64,000 nt of DNA, from positions 372,001 through 436,000 of the forward strand of contig JAWKVT010000002.1 of assembly GCA_041397865.1 (NCBI GenBank), given 5' to 3'. The position numbers were made by a program, and so were the translations under genes. The stretch comes from TMED27 sp041397865 (GTDB taxonomy: Bacteria > Pseudomonadota > Alphaproteobacteria > Micavibrionales > Micavibrionaceae). Shown one piece after another: positions 18,714 through 27,944 of the stretch. Below the pieces are notes generated by a model. The model was not told the origin of the DNA. It worked only from the letters and a program-made list of their open reading frames with translations, and did no database searches. The stretch's first letter is position 1. Each line of letters starts with the position of its first letter.

Positions 18714-19754
18714 ATGTTTTCCGGCCTTTTTGGATTTATGTCTGCCGATATGGCGATCGACCTGGGAACAGCTAACACGCTGGTCTATGTGAAGGATCAG
18801 GGTATTGTTCTGAACGAACCCTCCGTCGTCGCTATCGAAATGCACTACGGCAAGAAAAATGTGCTGGCCGTAGGAAACGAGGCCAAGCAAATGCTGGGCC
18901 GCACGCCGGGCAGCATCTCCGCCACGCGCCCCCTGCGCGACGGGGTCATTGCGGATTTCGAAGTGACCGAGGCGATGATTAAGTATTTCATCCGCAAGGT
19001 GCATAACCGCCGCTCTTTTGTCTCCCCGAAAATGGTGATTTGCGTGCCCTCCGGCTCAACAGCGGTGGAACAGCGCGCCATTATCGAATCGGCTGAAAGC
19101 GCGGGCGCCCGGCGTGTAGAACTGATTGAGGAGCCGATGGCCGCAGCGATCGGCGCAGGGCTTCCGGTCACAGAGCCGTCCGGCTCCATGGTTGTCGATA
19201 TCGGCGGAGGAACGACGGAGGTGGCGGTGATTTCGCTCGGCGGCATCGTGTACGCCAAATCCGTGCGTGTCGGCGGCGATAAAATGGACGAAGCCATCAT
19301 CGCCTATATCCGCCGCGTACATAACCTTCTGATCGGTGAAAGCACTTCAGAGCGGATTAAAAAGGAAATCGGCTCGGCCTGTCCGCCCGCCGACGGGGAA
19401 GGGCGCAAAATAGAAATCCGCGGGCGCGACCTGATGAACGGCGTGCCCAAGGAAGTCGTCGTAACCGAACGTCAGGTTTCCGAAGCGCTGGCCGAACCCG
19501 TAGGCCAGATTATAGAAGGCGTGAAAGTCGCGCTGGAACATACCGCGCCCGAACTGGCCGCCGATATCGTCGATAAAGGAATTGTCATGACCGGTGGTGG
19601 TTCACTCCTGACCAATCTCGACTTTGTCCTCCGTCACGCCACCGGTCTGGCCGTCACCCTTGCCGACGACCCGTTAAGCTGCGTCGCTCTGGGCACCGGC
19701 CATGCGCTGGAGGAGCCTAAAGTCCTGCGCAATGTGCTGATCGGCTCGTATTAG
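18714..19754 (+). CDS. mreB: Rod shape-determining actin homologue MreB
   Basis: MreB forms membrane-bound filaments that position the elongation machinery. The actin-fold ATPase motifs are intact: phosphate 1 DLGTANTLVY near residue 15, phosphate 2 VVDIGGGTTEVAV near 160, and the adenosine motif GGGSLLTNLD near 290. The N-terminus MFSGLFGFM is the usual amphipathic membrane helix. The length of 346 residues is standard. It heads the mreB-mreC-mreD-mrdA-rodA cluster, meaning the cell is probably rod-shaped or elongated. Confidence 0.98.
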   Translation: MFSGLFGFMSADMAIDLGTANTLVYVKDQGIVLNEPSVVAIEMHYGKKNVLAVGNEAKQMLGRTPGSISATRPLRDGVIADFEVTEAMIKYFIRKVHNRRSFVSPKMVICVPSGSTAVEQRAIIESAESAGARRVELIEEPMAAAIGAGLPVTEPSGSMVVDIGGGTTEVAVISLGGIVYAKSVRVGGDKMDEAIIAYIRRVHNLLIGESTSERIKKEIGSACPPADGEGRKIEIRGRDLMNGVPKEVVVTERQVSEALAEPVGQIIEGVKVALEHTAPELAADIVDKGIVMTGGGSLLTNLDFVLRHATGLAVTLADDPLSCVALGTGHALEEPKVLRNVLIGSY

Positions 19755-19919
19755 ACGCAAAAGTGCAAAAGAACCGGTCTGATAACCTGTGAACATCTCT
19801 CCCTATCTTATTTGTTTTTAAACGTTTTTCCTGTAAAATCAAAAAATGGTGTGTTGTCTTTCGCATCTATCTGCTTTTAAAATGTATGGATTCACAAGAC
19901 GAATTTAAAGAGGGGCGCG

Positions 19920-20801
19920 TTGAAACGCCGAACCAAGAAAATAGGCGGAGCCACAGGCTCTAAAGCTTTTCCACGCATAGCGGCGTTGCCGCTTCTCAGC
20001 GGTGCGGGCGCGTCGGGCTTCTTGGTGGCTCTGGCCGCTTTTTTTCTTTTTGTCTCGATGTTTCAGCCGCAAATGCTCGGCGGCCTGCGCGTCAGCGCAG
20101 CCGATACGTTTGCTCCCGTTTTGAACGTAATTTCCACGCCCTTGCAAAAAGCCGCCATTTTTGTACGCGATGTAACCGGTCTGGCCGAAATTCAGGCCGA
20201 AAATGCAAGGCTGGCGCAGGAAAATATCAAGCTGCGCGAATGGTATCAAACCGCGCTTTTGCTCGAAGCGGAAAACAAATCGCTGCGCGAGTTGATGAAT
20301 GTGAAGGTCGAACCCGGCCATACCTATATCACCGCCAGAATTTTATCCGATAGCGCCAGCAGCTTTGCCAAAAGCCTCCTCGTTTCCGCCGGCAGTCAGG
20401 ACGGCGTACGCCGGGGACAGGCCGTGATTGCCGGAGACGGGCTGATTGGCCGTGTTATTGAAACCGGAGCGCGCAGCGCCAGAGTGCTGCTGATTACGGA
20501 CATAAATTCGCGCGTACCGGTTTTGATAGAAAACAGCCGCCAGCAGGCAATTTTTTCAGGGCAAAACGGGCGTAACGGAACGCTTGTCCACCTGCCGCCC
20601 GAAAGCAAGGTTTCCGAAGGTGCACGCGTCATTACATCCGGCGTGGGCGGGGTCTTTCCCGTAGGTTTGCCGCTTGGACGGGTCAGCGCGGTCGGCGATG
20701 AGATCACCGTTGAGCCTTTCGCCGATTTCAACCGCCTGATGCATGTGCGCATTGTTAACCGCCCAGAAGACCCGAATTTGGACCCGGCTGCCGGTTTATA
20801 A
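19920..20801 (+). CDS. mreC: Rod shape-determining protein MreC
   Basis: MreC is a bitopic inner-membrane protein that bridges MreB/MreD to the periplasmic synthases. A single helix lies at about residues 34-52 (GFLVALAAFFLFVSMF). A coiled coil follows (about 85-125, AEIQAENARLAQENIKL) and then the paired beta domains (ITARILSDSASSFAKSL onward). The start is TTG at 19920 with AGAGGGG just upstream; no in-frame ATG precedes the conserved region. The length, 293 residues, is normal. Confidence 0.95.
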   Translation: MKRRTKKIGGATGSKAFPRIAALPLLSGAGASGFLVALAAFFLFVSMFQPQMLGGLRVSAADTFAPVLNVISTPLQKAAIFVRDVTGLAEIQAENARLAQENIKLREWYQTALLLEAENKSLRELMNVKVEPGHTYITARILSDSASSFAKSLLVSAGSQDGVRRGQAVIAGDGLIGRVIETGARSARVLLITDINSRVPVLIENSRQQAIFSGQNGRNGTLVHLPPESKVSEGARVITSGVGGVFPVGLPLGRVSAVGDEITVEPFADFNRLMHVRIVNRPEDPNLDPAAGL

Positions 20802-20936
20802 GGCCCACGCGCAAAATACCCCCATACTTCTCCACGGCAGTATAGCCGTTTCAGATAGTTTTCCGACATCGTCGTCTTGTGATAACATCTCCCGGCCTGC
20901 TAATCTCTTTTTCAAAGCGTTGAACGAAAGAATAAA

Positions 20937-21509
20937 ATGGGACCGTATTCTTCCCTGCCGGACCGTCTGGAATTTCTTGCGCGTATGGTTGTGCCGTACG
21001 CCTTCATGCTGCTTGTCTTTTTTCTGGGGCTTGTCTCCGTCCCGTACCCGCTGGCAGCCTTTTTTAAAGCGCCTTTGTTACTCATGGCCGTATATTATTG
21101 GTCCATCTATCGTCCGACCCTCATTCCGCCATGGCTGGTTTTTGTCGGCGGGTTCCTCTTTGATCTGATTGCGGGCGCGCCGTATACGGGTTTAAGCGCA
21201 TTGCTTTTCCTGTTCTGCCGGATCTTCGTTGTCGACCAGCGCCGCTTTCTGACCGGGCAGGCTTTCCCTGTCGTGTGGATCGGGTTTTGTGCGCTCGACA
21301 TTGCCGTGCATCTTCTGCAATGGTGTATGTTTTCGGCACTAAGCGCCGCATGGATACCGTTTCAGGAATTAAGCTCGTCTATGCTTCTGGGGATCGTGAC
21401 CTTTCCTTTATTCTACCTGTTCCTGCACATGACCCATAAAATCCTTCCCGAACCCGTAAGGCGAAGCAAAAGCAGATTGGCTTCGCAAAAATCCGATATG
21501 ACCTTATAA
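20937..21509 (+). CDS. mreD: Rod shape-determining protein MreD
   Basis: MreD is a small polytopic inner-membrane partner of MreC. Five or so hydrophobic helices are visible in 190 residues; GGFLFDLIAGAPYTGLSALLFL is the family's signature-like segment. The 135-base gap after mreC has no gene. It is followed by the PBP2 gene after 9 bases. Confidence 0.93.
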   Translation: MGPYSSLPDRLEFLARMVVPYAFMLLVFFLGLVSVPYPLAAFFKAPLLLMAVYYWSIYRPTLIPPWLVFVGGFLFDLIAGAPYTGLSALLFLFCRIFVVDQRRFLTGQAFPVVWIGFCALDIAVHLLQWCMFSALSAAWIPFQELSSSMLLGIVTFPLFYLFLHMTHKILPEPVRRSKSRLASQKSDMTL

Positions 21510-21518
21510 TCGGAAACC

Positions 21519-23408
21519 ATGAAAAAGACTCAGGAACAGGTTAAGGTTTTTACCCGCCGCGCATTTGTTATCGGCGGGCTGCAGGGCGCGCTGCTTGGCG
21601 TCTTGGGCGGACGCCTCGCATGGCTTCAGATCGCGCAGGGGCGGCGCTATAAAACGCTGTCCGATAAAAACAGAATCAATATGAGGGTTCTGGTCCCCGT
21701 GCGCGGCCAGATCGTCGACCGCTTCGGTGTACCTCTGGCCGTGAATGCACAAAACTTCAGAGTGCTGATCGTGCCCGAGCAGGCCGATAATATTGAACAA
21801 TCCCTGCGGAGCCTCCGCAAAACCATTGAACTGTCCGAAGATGACATCGCCCGGGTTTTAAAAGAGGCAAAAAAGACGGCCAAGTTTGTACCGATCGAAG
21901 TCAGGGACGATCTGAGTTGGGAGGATGTCACCCGGATTGAGGTCAACTTGCCCGACCTGCCGGGCCTCAGCACCGATGTCGGGCAGCGCCGCAGCTATCC
22001 TTTCGGCGAAGCCACCGCGCATCTCATTGGCTATGTCGGCGCGGTCAGCGAAAACGATATCGGCGACGACCCTGTGCTGAGCCTGCCGGGGTTCAAAATT
22101 GGCAAAACAGGTATAGAAAAACGCTTTGATAAGGAAATGCGCGGCATCGCCGGACGCGCCGAAGTAGAGGTCAACGTCGTGGGCCGCGAAGTCCGCGAAC
22201 TGAAAAAACAAGATAGCCGCCCCGGGCGCAGAGTCACCCTGACAATTGACGGCGAATTACAACGCTTCGCGCAAGAGCGCCTCTCACAGGAAAAAAGCGC
22301 CTCGGCTGTAATTCTCGACGCCCATAGCGGCGCGGTTTATGCGCTGGCCTCCGCCCCGTCTTTTGATCCCAACGCTTTTACCGCCGGTCTTTCAGCCGCG
22401 CTTTGGGAGGAATTACTCGCCAACCCCGCCCACCCCTTAACCAACAAGGCCGTTTCCGGTCAGTACCCGCCCGCATCAACCTTTAAAATGATAAGCCTGC
22501 TCGCCGGGCTGCAAGCGGGCAAAGTCACGCAAAACACAACCGCCTTTTGCAAGGGGTACTATGAATATGGCCGCGACCGCTTCCATTGCTGGAAAGCCGG
22601 TGGACACGGTTGGGTCGATGGCCGCAAGGCCCTCCAGATGTCCTGTGATACTTATTTTTACGAACTCGCAACCGAAGTCGGCATTGATAAAATCGCCGAA
22701 GTCGCCCGTATGATGGGGCTGGGGCAAAAGCTGGATTTTGAACTCAGCGAAGAACGCGCCGGGCTGGTCCCGGATAAAAACTGGAAACTCGGACAAATGG
22801 GACAGAAATGGCAGCCCGGCGAAAGCATCGTCGCCAGTATCGGTCAGGGCTACTTACAGGCCACCCCGCTCCAGCTTGCGGTAATGACCGCCCGCCTTGT
22901 CAATGGCGGCTACGCCGTGAAGCCATGGGTTACGGCAGAAGACCTCGCAAAAAACGCCCTGTCATCGGAAAGCTGGCCCAAACTCGCGGTTAAACCCGAA
23001 CATCTTAAAATAATCAAAGACGGCATGGACCGTGTTGTGAATACGCAAAAAGGAACCGCCTATGGCTCCCGCGCCATAGATCCGGCATATGCTTTCGGCG
23101 GCAAAACCGGCACCGGGCAGGTGCAAAGAATCACAATGAAGCAAAGACTGGCCGGAATTAAAAACGAGGAACTGGCATGGCGAAGCCGCCACCACGCCCT
23201 GTTTGTCGGCTACGCCCCGCTGAAAAACCCGCGCTATGTCTGCTCCGTTGTCGTCGAACACGGTATCGGCGGATCGCGCACCGCCGCCCCGCTGGCCCGC
23301 GACCTGTTAATTGAAACCCAAAAGCGCGACCCCGGCGCAACGCCCGTACATATACAAGGCGCCGAAGGGCTGGGCAAAGCCACAGGCGCAGGAAAGGTCC
23401 CCACATAA
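21519..23408 (+). CDS. mrdA: Penicillin-binding protein 2 (elongasome transpeptidase)
   Basis: PBP2 cross-links peptidoglycan in the cylinder wall together with RodA. An N-terminal helix (about 15-35) is followed by the pedestal/dimerisation domain beginning RGQIVDRFGVPLAVN. The transpeptidase domain has Ser320-Thr-Phe-Lys323, the SCD motif in MSCDTYFYELA, and KTG at 529-531. The length, 629 residues, is normal. The extreme C-terminus is a short non-conserved tail rich in Gly and Lys. rodA starts 1 base after its stop. Confidence 0.96.
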   Translation: MKKTQEQVKVFTRRAFVIGGLQGALLGVLGGRLAWLQIAQGRRYKTLSDKNRINMRVLVPVRGQIVDRFGVPLAVNAQNFRVLIVPEQADNIEQSLRSLRKTIELSEDDIARVLKEAKKTAKFVPIEVRDDLSWEDVTRIEVNLPDLPGLSTDVGQRRSYPFGEATAHLIGYVGAVSENDIGDDPVLSLPGFKIGKTGIEKRFDKEMRGIAGRAEVEVNVVGREVRELKKQDSRPGRRVTLTIDGELQRFAQERLSQEKSASAVILDAHSGAVYALASAPSFDPNAFTAGLSAALWEELLANPAHPLTNKAVSGQYPPASTFKMISLLAGLQAGKVTQNTTAFCKGYYEYGRDRFHCWKAGGHGWVDGRKALQMSCDTYFYELATEVGIDKIAEVARMMGLGQKLDFELSEERAGLVPDKNWKLGQMGQKWQPGESIVASIGQGYLQATPLQLAVMTARLVNGGYAVKPWVTAEDLAKNALSSESWPKLAVKPEHLKIIKDGMDRVVNTQKGTAYGSRAIDPAYAFGGKTGTGQVQRITMKQRLAGIKNEELAWRSRHHALFVGYAPLKNPRYVCSVVVEHGIGGSRTAAPLARDLLIETQKRDPGATPVHIQGAEGLGKATGAGKVPT

Positions 23409-23409
23409 G

Positions 23410-24537
23410 ATGAGCCGTGCCATAACACTCCATTCCGACCAAAGCATTTTCGAACGCTTAAAGCACCTGAACTGGGGGCTTGTTCTGCTCATCTGCGCCG
23501 TATCGTGTATCGGCTTCGCCGCGCTGTATTCGGCTGCGGGCGGCTCGCTTTCTCCATGGGCGTCAAAGCAAATGATGCGTTTCGCCGTAGCCGCCGTTGG
23601 CATGATTATCATCGCCCTGATCGACCTGAAATGGTGGTTCCGCCTGACATGGCCGCTTTACTTTCTTGGCTTGGTTCTTCTTGTGATAGTCGAAGTGATG
23701 GGACAAATCGGCATGGGCGCGCAGCGCTGGATCAATCTCGGCTTTATGCAGCTCCAACCTTCTGAGCTTATGAAGATTGTCGTCGTGATGGCGCTTGCCC
23801 GCTACTTTCACAGCGCCACAATCGAGGATATGCGCCGCCTGCCTTTCCTCGTCATCCCCTTATTGATTATCGTGGCCCCGGTTGCGCTGGTGCTGTTGCA
23901 GCCCGACCTCGGCACGTCGCTGATGATCGTCATGGCCGGCGCGGCGATGTTCTTCATGGCCGGGGCGTCCATCTGGCTCTATATCGGCGGCGCGATTGCT
24001 GTGGCTGCGTCTTTGCCGATCGCCTGGCACTTTATGCATGATTACCAGAAACAGCGCGTCCTGACCTTCCTGAACCCGGAAAGCGATCCGCTGGGCGCGG
24101 GCTATCACATCACCCAATCAAAAATCGCGCTCGGCTCCGGCGGCGTCAGCGGCAAAGGCTTTCTCGAAGGCACGCAAAGCCACCTGAATTTCCTGCCTGA
24201 AAAACAAACAGACTTCATTTTCACGCTCTGGGCGGAAGAGCAGGGGCTTTTCGGCGGGGCCATGCTCCTGCTTCTCTTCGGGTTGATTTTCTTCTACGGC
24301 CTGTGGATCGCGCTGCGCTGCCGCCAGAATTTCGCACGTTACCTCGCGCTGGGCCTCAGCGTGAATTTCTCGCTCTACGTGTTTATCAATATCGCGATGG
24401 TGATGGGGCTGATCCCCGTTGTCGGTGCGCCGCTGCCGCTGATTTCTTATGGCGGAACCTCAATGCTCGCCGCCCTCATCGGCTTTGGACTGATGATGTC
24501 ATGCAGCCTTGGCCACGATTCCAAGATTAGCCGTTGA
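23410..24537 (+). CDS. rodA: Rod shape peptidoglycan polymerase RodA
   Basis: RodA is the SEDS-family glycosyltransferase that polymerises lipid II during elongation. It has about ten membrane helices. QLQPSELMKI, FLPEKQTDFIFT (with the catalytic-site Asp) and PLPLISYGGTSML are SEDS hallmarks. The start was set at the ATG 1 base after the mrdA stop; a longer reading would overlap mrdA by about 100 bases and adds only mrdA-frame-shadow residues. The length, 375 residues, fits. Confidence 0.97.
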   Translation: MSRAITLHSDQSIFERLKHLNWGLVLLICAVSCIGFAALYSAAGGSLSPWASKQMMRFAVAAVGMIIIALIDLKWWFRLTWPLYFLGLVLLVIVEVMGQIGMGAQRWINLGFMQLQPSELMKIVVVMALARYFHSATIEDMRRLPFLVIPLLIIVAPVALVLLQPDLGTSLMIVMAGAAMFFMAGASIWLYIGGAIAVAASLPIAWHFMHDYQKQRVLTFLNPESDPLGAGYHITQSKIALGSGGVSGKGFLEGTQSHLNFLPEKQTDFIFTLWAEEQGLFGGAMLLLLFGLIFFYGLWIALRCRQNFARYLALGLSVNFSLYVFINIAMVMGLIPVVGAPLPLISYGGTSMLAALIGFGLMMSCSLGHDSKISR

Positions 24538-24611
24538 TAAAACGCCTGTTGAGTGTGTAGGCTAGCCTATCTGAAAAATAAATTATAAAACCCAAAGTCG
24601 GAGACTGTCTT

Positions 24612-25112
24612 ATGAAATCTCGCTATATCTACCATGTCCTCATAATTGCCTTTTTTATGCTGGCCACGCCGCTTCCCGCCGGGGCGGTCGATGCCGAAAA
24701 AAAGGCCGTAATCAAGGAACTTATGGACCTTTCCGGGGCGAATAAGGTTGCTATAGTTATGGCTGATATGACATCCAAAAGCATGTTGGATATAATTAAA
24801 AAACAAAAACCGGATATACCGGACAAGGCTTTGCAAGCAGTAGATGAAGAATTGCGTACATTTTTTCGTGAAAAAGTTGAGGCTGGTGGTTTGTATGAAT
24901 TGATTTACCCGATTTACGATGTCAAGTTTTCGACGGAAGAGCTTACAGAAATTGTAAAATTTTATAAAACGCCGCTTGGCCGGAAAGTCACGAAAGAAAT
25001 GCCCGAAATTACACGGCAAGCCACGATCAAAGGTCAGGATTGGGGCCAAAGCCTTGTCCCTGAACTTCAAGCCAGAGTTCAAAAGAGATTGCAGGCTGAA
25101 GGCATTAAGTAG
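24612..25112 (+). CDS. DUF2059 domain-containing exported protein
   Basis: The gene encodes 166 residues with an N-terminal signal peptide (cleavage near AGA-VD). The mature part is helical and contains the DUF2059 core YPIYDVKFSTEELTEIVKFYKTPLGRK, typical of periplasmic proteins of unknown role. It is monocistronic and lies after rodA; a 12-base palindrome TAGGCTAGCCTA lies at 24558-24569 upstream. No catalytic motif is visible. Confidence 0.85.
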   Translation: MKSRYIYHVLIIAFFMLATPLPAGAVDAEKKAVIKELMDLSGANKVAIVMADMTSKSMLDIIKKQKPDIPDKALQAVDEELRTFFREKVEAGGLYELIYPIYDVKFSTEELTEIVKFYKTPLGRKVTKEMPEITRQATIKGQDWGQSLVPELQARVQKRLQAEGIK

Positions 25113-25136
25113 AGGATTATAGCATAAGGTTTGATC

Positions 25137-25466
25137 TTAAGCCGCCTTGATGCCTTTTTCTTCCAGAAGGCTTTGCAACTCGCCAGATTCATACATCTCG
25201 CGAACAATGTCACAACCGCCGATGAACTCGCCCTTAACGTAAAGTTGTGGAATGGTCGGCCAGTTAGCGAAATCTTTAATCCCCTGACGCAAAGAGCTGT
25301 CTTCCAGAACGTTGATGTCTTTAAAACTCACGCCAAGCTGTGACAAAACCTGCACAACCAGAGAGGAAAATCCGCATTGCGGAAACGCCGCCTCTCCCTT
25401 CATGAACAGCACAATATCATGGCCGTCGATTTCCGCCTGAATACGTTCAAAAACTACATTTTGCAT
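25137..25466 (-). CDS. grxD: Monothiol glutaredoxin (Grx4/GrxD)
   Basis: This is a CGFS-type monothiol glutaredoxin that binds and delivers 2Fe-2S clusters with BolA. The active motif is CGFS in AAFPQCGFSSLV. The downstream WPTIPQLYVKGEFIGGCDI (cis-Pro loop and glutathione site) is intact. The length, 109 residues, is standard. bolA lies just upstream on the same strand (24 bases), the usual functional pairing. Confidence 0.97.
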   Translation of the reverse strand: MQNVVFERIQAEIDGHDIVLFMKGEAAFPQCGFSSLVVQVLSQLGVSFKDINVLEDSSLRQGIKDFANWPTIPQLYVKGEFIGGCDIVREMYESGELQSLLEEKGIKAA

Positions 25467-25490
25467 GAGAAACTCCTATCTGAAAAAAAA

Positions 25491-25730
25491 CTAATCTTCC
25501 GCCGGGGCGGATGTTTGAATGGCCAGGGCATGCAGCTCATTGCCCATTTTACCCTGTAGCGCGTCATAAACCATCTGATGCTGCTGTACCCGCGTTTTGC
25601 CCCGGAATCCCGGCGCGGTGATATAGGCCGCATAATGATCCCCGTCCCCGCGCAGATCCTCAATTCGAACCTCCGCATCCGGAAGGCTGTCTTGAATCAT
25701 CGCCTTGATTGTCGCCATATCCATCGCCAT
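25491..25730 (-). CDS. bolA: BolA family protein
   Basis: This small BolA/IbaG-type protein partners monothiol glutaredoxin in Fe-S cluster handling. RGDGDHYAAYITAPGFRGKTRVQQHQMVYDAL carries the characteristic core and the C-terminal cluster-ligand His region. The start was placed at ATG 25730, which follows AAGGGG with 9-base spacing; the frame upstream to 25823 has no family similarity. The protein is 79 residues. Confidence 0.94.
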   Translation of the reverse strand: MAMDMATIKAMIQDSLPDAEVRIEDLRGDGDHYAAYITAPGFRGKTRVQQHQMVYDALQGKMGNELHALAIQTSAPAED

Positions 25731-25764
25731 GAAATGAACCCCTTGTCCGTTAAAAAGCCGGAGC

Positions 25765-26088
25765 TTATCCCTCTTCAGAAATCTGTTTTTTAGCGGTTTC
25801 AAGCGCTTTATCAAGCTCGACATTCAGCACATGATCGGAAATCTCGAGATCCTTTGCCTCCAGATCCGCACGCACCTTGCGCAAAACATCGTCGAAACCG
25901 GGTTCTTCAAGGTTCGATTCTACAACTTCCATCGCATAGGTGCTTGCATCCGCGCCCTCCAGCCCGATTTGCTCCGCAACCCAAAGACCGAACAGCTTGG
26001 AACAGCGGGCTTCCACCGCAAAGTCCAGTTGCTCCTCATGCGCGAATTTGCGTTCAAAAGCTTTTTCCCGATCATCAAATGCTGCCAT
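25765..26088 (-). CDS. DUF1476 protein, F1-ATPase zeta-subunit-like inhibitor
   Basis: DUF1476 proteins are restricted mainly to alphaproteobacteria; the Paracoccus member is the zeta subunit that inhibits ATP hydrolysis by the F1 sector. FDDREKAFERKFAHEEQLDF at the N-terminus is the family signature and corresponds to the inhibitory segment; a four-helix body follows. The length, 107 residues, fits. It is divergent from purC and upstream of bolA-grxD, a recurrent alphaproteobacterial neighbourhood. Inhibitor activity is inferred from the family. Confidence 0.93.
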   Translation of the reverse strand: MAAFDDREKAFERKFAHEEQLDFAVEARCSKLFGLWVAEQIGLEGADASTYAMEVVESNLEEPGFDDVLRKVRADLEAKDLEISDHVLNVELDKALETAKKQISEEG

Positions 26089-26239
26089 CTACATCTCTCC
26101 AGTTAAAAGTTAAGGGGTTATCTGCGAATCCTTTGTTGGTTTGTAACACCGTGGTATCGTAAAATCCATTGTTATATGCACAAAAATGGTTTAAAGGTGC
26201 AGCCCTGAAAGGCCCCAAGCACAGGAAGGACCGCCCGTT

Positions 26240-27082
26240 ATGGCACGTAGAAAAATGATATATGAAGGCAAGGCCAAAATTATTTATGAAGGCCCTGACG
26301 CCGGAACGGTGATTCAGTATTTCAAAGACGACGTTTCGGCCACCTCCGTGGATCCCGATAAAAAAGGAGCGATCGCCGGCAAAGGGGTTCTCAATAACAG
26401 AATTTCCGCGCATCTTATGACGAAGATTGAAGCGCTGGGAATTCCTACTCACTTCATCAAGCAAATCAATATGCGCGAGCAGCTTGTGCGCCGCGTCGAG
26501 ATTATTCCGCTGGAGGTCGTCGTCCGGAATGTCGCCGCCGGGGGGCTGACGCGCCATCTCGGCATCGAAGAAGGCACCGCTTTAAACCGCCCGCTCGTCG
26601 AATATTACCTTAAAGACGATAAGCTCAACGACCCTATTTTAAGCGAAGAGCATATCATAACCTTTGGCTGGGCCGATCCTTACGAACTCGAGGAAATAAC
26701 CGCCATGGCATGGCGAATTAACGATTACCTCAGCGGCCTGTTTGCCGGTCTCGGCTTGCGTCTGGTTGATTTCAAGGTTGAGTTTGGCCGGATTTACGGA
26801 GAACACGGCGAAATTTATCTGGTTCTGGCCGATGAATTATCGCCCGACAATTGCCGCCTGTGGGATGACAAAACCGGCGAAAGGCTCGACAAAGACCGCT
26901 ACCGTTACGATCTCGGCGATTTGATCGAAGGCTATCAAAAAATCGCAGAAAAACTCGGGCTCGTCCCCGAAGGCGGCAGCATCAACGAGCAAACCTTCGA
27001 AAAACTCGACCAGATCGAAAACGAACTGGCAAAAAAACGCCAGCTCAAAAACATCAAACCGAGCGCACCAAGGAAAACTTAG
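26240..27082 (+). CDS. purC: Phosphoribosylaminoimidazole-succinocarboxamide synthase
   Basis: PurC (SAICAR synthetase) joins CAIR and aspartate with ATP in purine synthesis. YEGKAKIIYEG opens the ATP-binding fold. SVDPDKKGAIAGKGVLNN and the LVDFKVEFGR...LADELSPD block are hallmark segments. At 280 residues it is longer than most bacterial homologues, through a charged C-terminal helix of about 30 residues that is not catalytic. It is divergent from the DUF1476 gene. Confidence 0.96.
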   Translation: MARRKMIYEGKAKIIYEGPDAGTVIQYFKDDVSATSVDPDKKGAIAGKGVLNNRISAHLMTKIEALGIPTHFIKQINMREQLVRRVEIIPLEVVVRNVAAGGLTRHLGIEEGTALNRPLVEYYLKDDKLNDPILSEEHIITFGWADPYELEEITAMAWRINDYLSGLFAGLGLRLVDFKVEFGRIYGEHGEIYLVLADELSPDNCRLWDDKTGERLDKDRYRYDLGDLIEGYQKIAEKLGLVPEGGSINEQTFEKLDQIENELAKKRQLKNIKPSAPRKT

Positions 27083-27103
27083 ATTCTTGCCCTAATTTAT
27101 CGT

Positions 27104-27844
27104 TCATTTTTGTTTATCCCTTGGCGAGGAAAATGATCCTGCACCGAAACGGTTTGCTATCGGGTTCTTAGCCCCGGAGAAATTATGCCGTGAACCATCT
27201 AACTGCTTGTCGTAATAATTATCCAACCATGGCAAAATATCTCTAACTCTCCATTGGATAGGCTCATTCGTAACTTCAATAATTATATTTTTCAAACCCA
27301 CACCATCTCCAAAATATTTAGAAAAATTATTTACAGGCATATATTTTTTTTTCTCAGAGTCAAAAATTGTACCTAAAACAATATCAATTGTTTTAGGATT
27401 GCTTAAGTCTTTAAAAATAACAAGAGTAGGATACTGTTTCTCCGGTAGTGGTGCCTTCGTTCCAATTTCTAGATTCGAATAATACTCAAGACCCTCTTGT
27501 GTAAATAGACGGGGGCCACCTATTGATCTGGCAACATCAAATATCATAGTGCTCGGATGAGAACTAGCAAAGAGGACACCTCGTTCTCCCAAATCAACTA
27601 CAACCGCTTCACCGATCACCTTTTCCTTAAAATCTGCTACTTGCGGGTTGTATCCTTGAAATGGAGTTAAACATGCTTCACGTACCGCGCTCCCACTCTT
27701 CACACCTTCAGGCGTGTTAATTTCTATAGTCATCTTGTATCGCCAGCAATGCGACTTTCCCATGCCATCAATCTTACCCATCGCTACAGCCATCGCCGTA
27801 CCGCCAAGAACCAAAGCGCTTAATACAATTACAAATCTCTTCAT
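27104..27844 (-). CDS. Exported protein of unknown function
   Basis: The gene encodes 246 residues beginning with a signal peptide (VIVLSALVLGGTAMAVA). The mature part is mixed alpha/beta with two Cys (SHCWRY and EACLTPF) that could form a disulfide. I do not recognise a family. The DNA is clearly more AT-rich and has different codon habits from its neighbours, which suggests acquisition from elsewhere. It converges with purC and lies downstream of nadK, 100 bases away. Confidence 0.7.
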   Translation of the reverse strand: MKRFVIVLSALVLGGTAMAVAMGKIDGMGKSHCWRYKMTIEINTPEGVKSGSAVREACLTPFQGYNPQVADFKEKVIGEAVVVDLGERGVLFASSHPSTMIFDVARSIGGPRLFTQEGLEYYSNLEIGTKAPLPEKQYPTLVIFKDLSNPKTIDIVLGTIFDSEKKKYMPVNNFSKYFGDGVGLKNIIIEVTNEPIQWRVRDILPWLDNYYDKQLDGSRHNFSGAKNPIANRFGAGSFSSPRDKQK

Positions 27845-27944
27845 TTTTTCCTCACAGGTATTTTAAAGTAAGAGGATTTAACGTAAAATGGGCATCGTAA
27901 GCTTCGCGCCTTCGCTATTCTGGCACTGGGATACTATTTCGCTC

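Noticed and set aside
24558..24569. Perfect 12-base palindrome TAGGCTAGCCTA before the DUF2059 gene
   Set aside because: A single short copy with no spacer to form a stem; chance or an unidentified operator, not enough to call.
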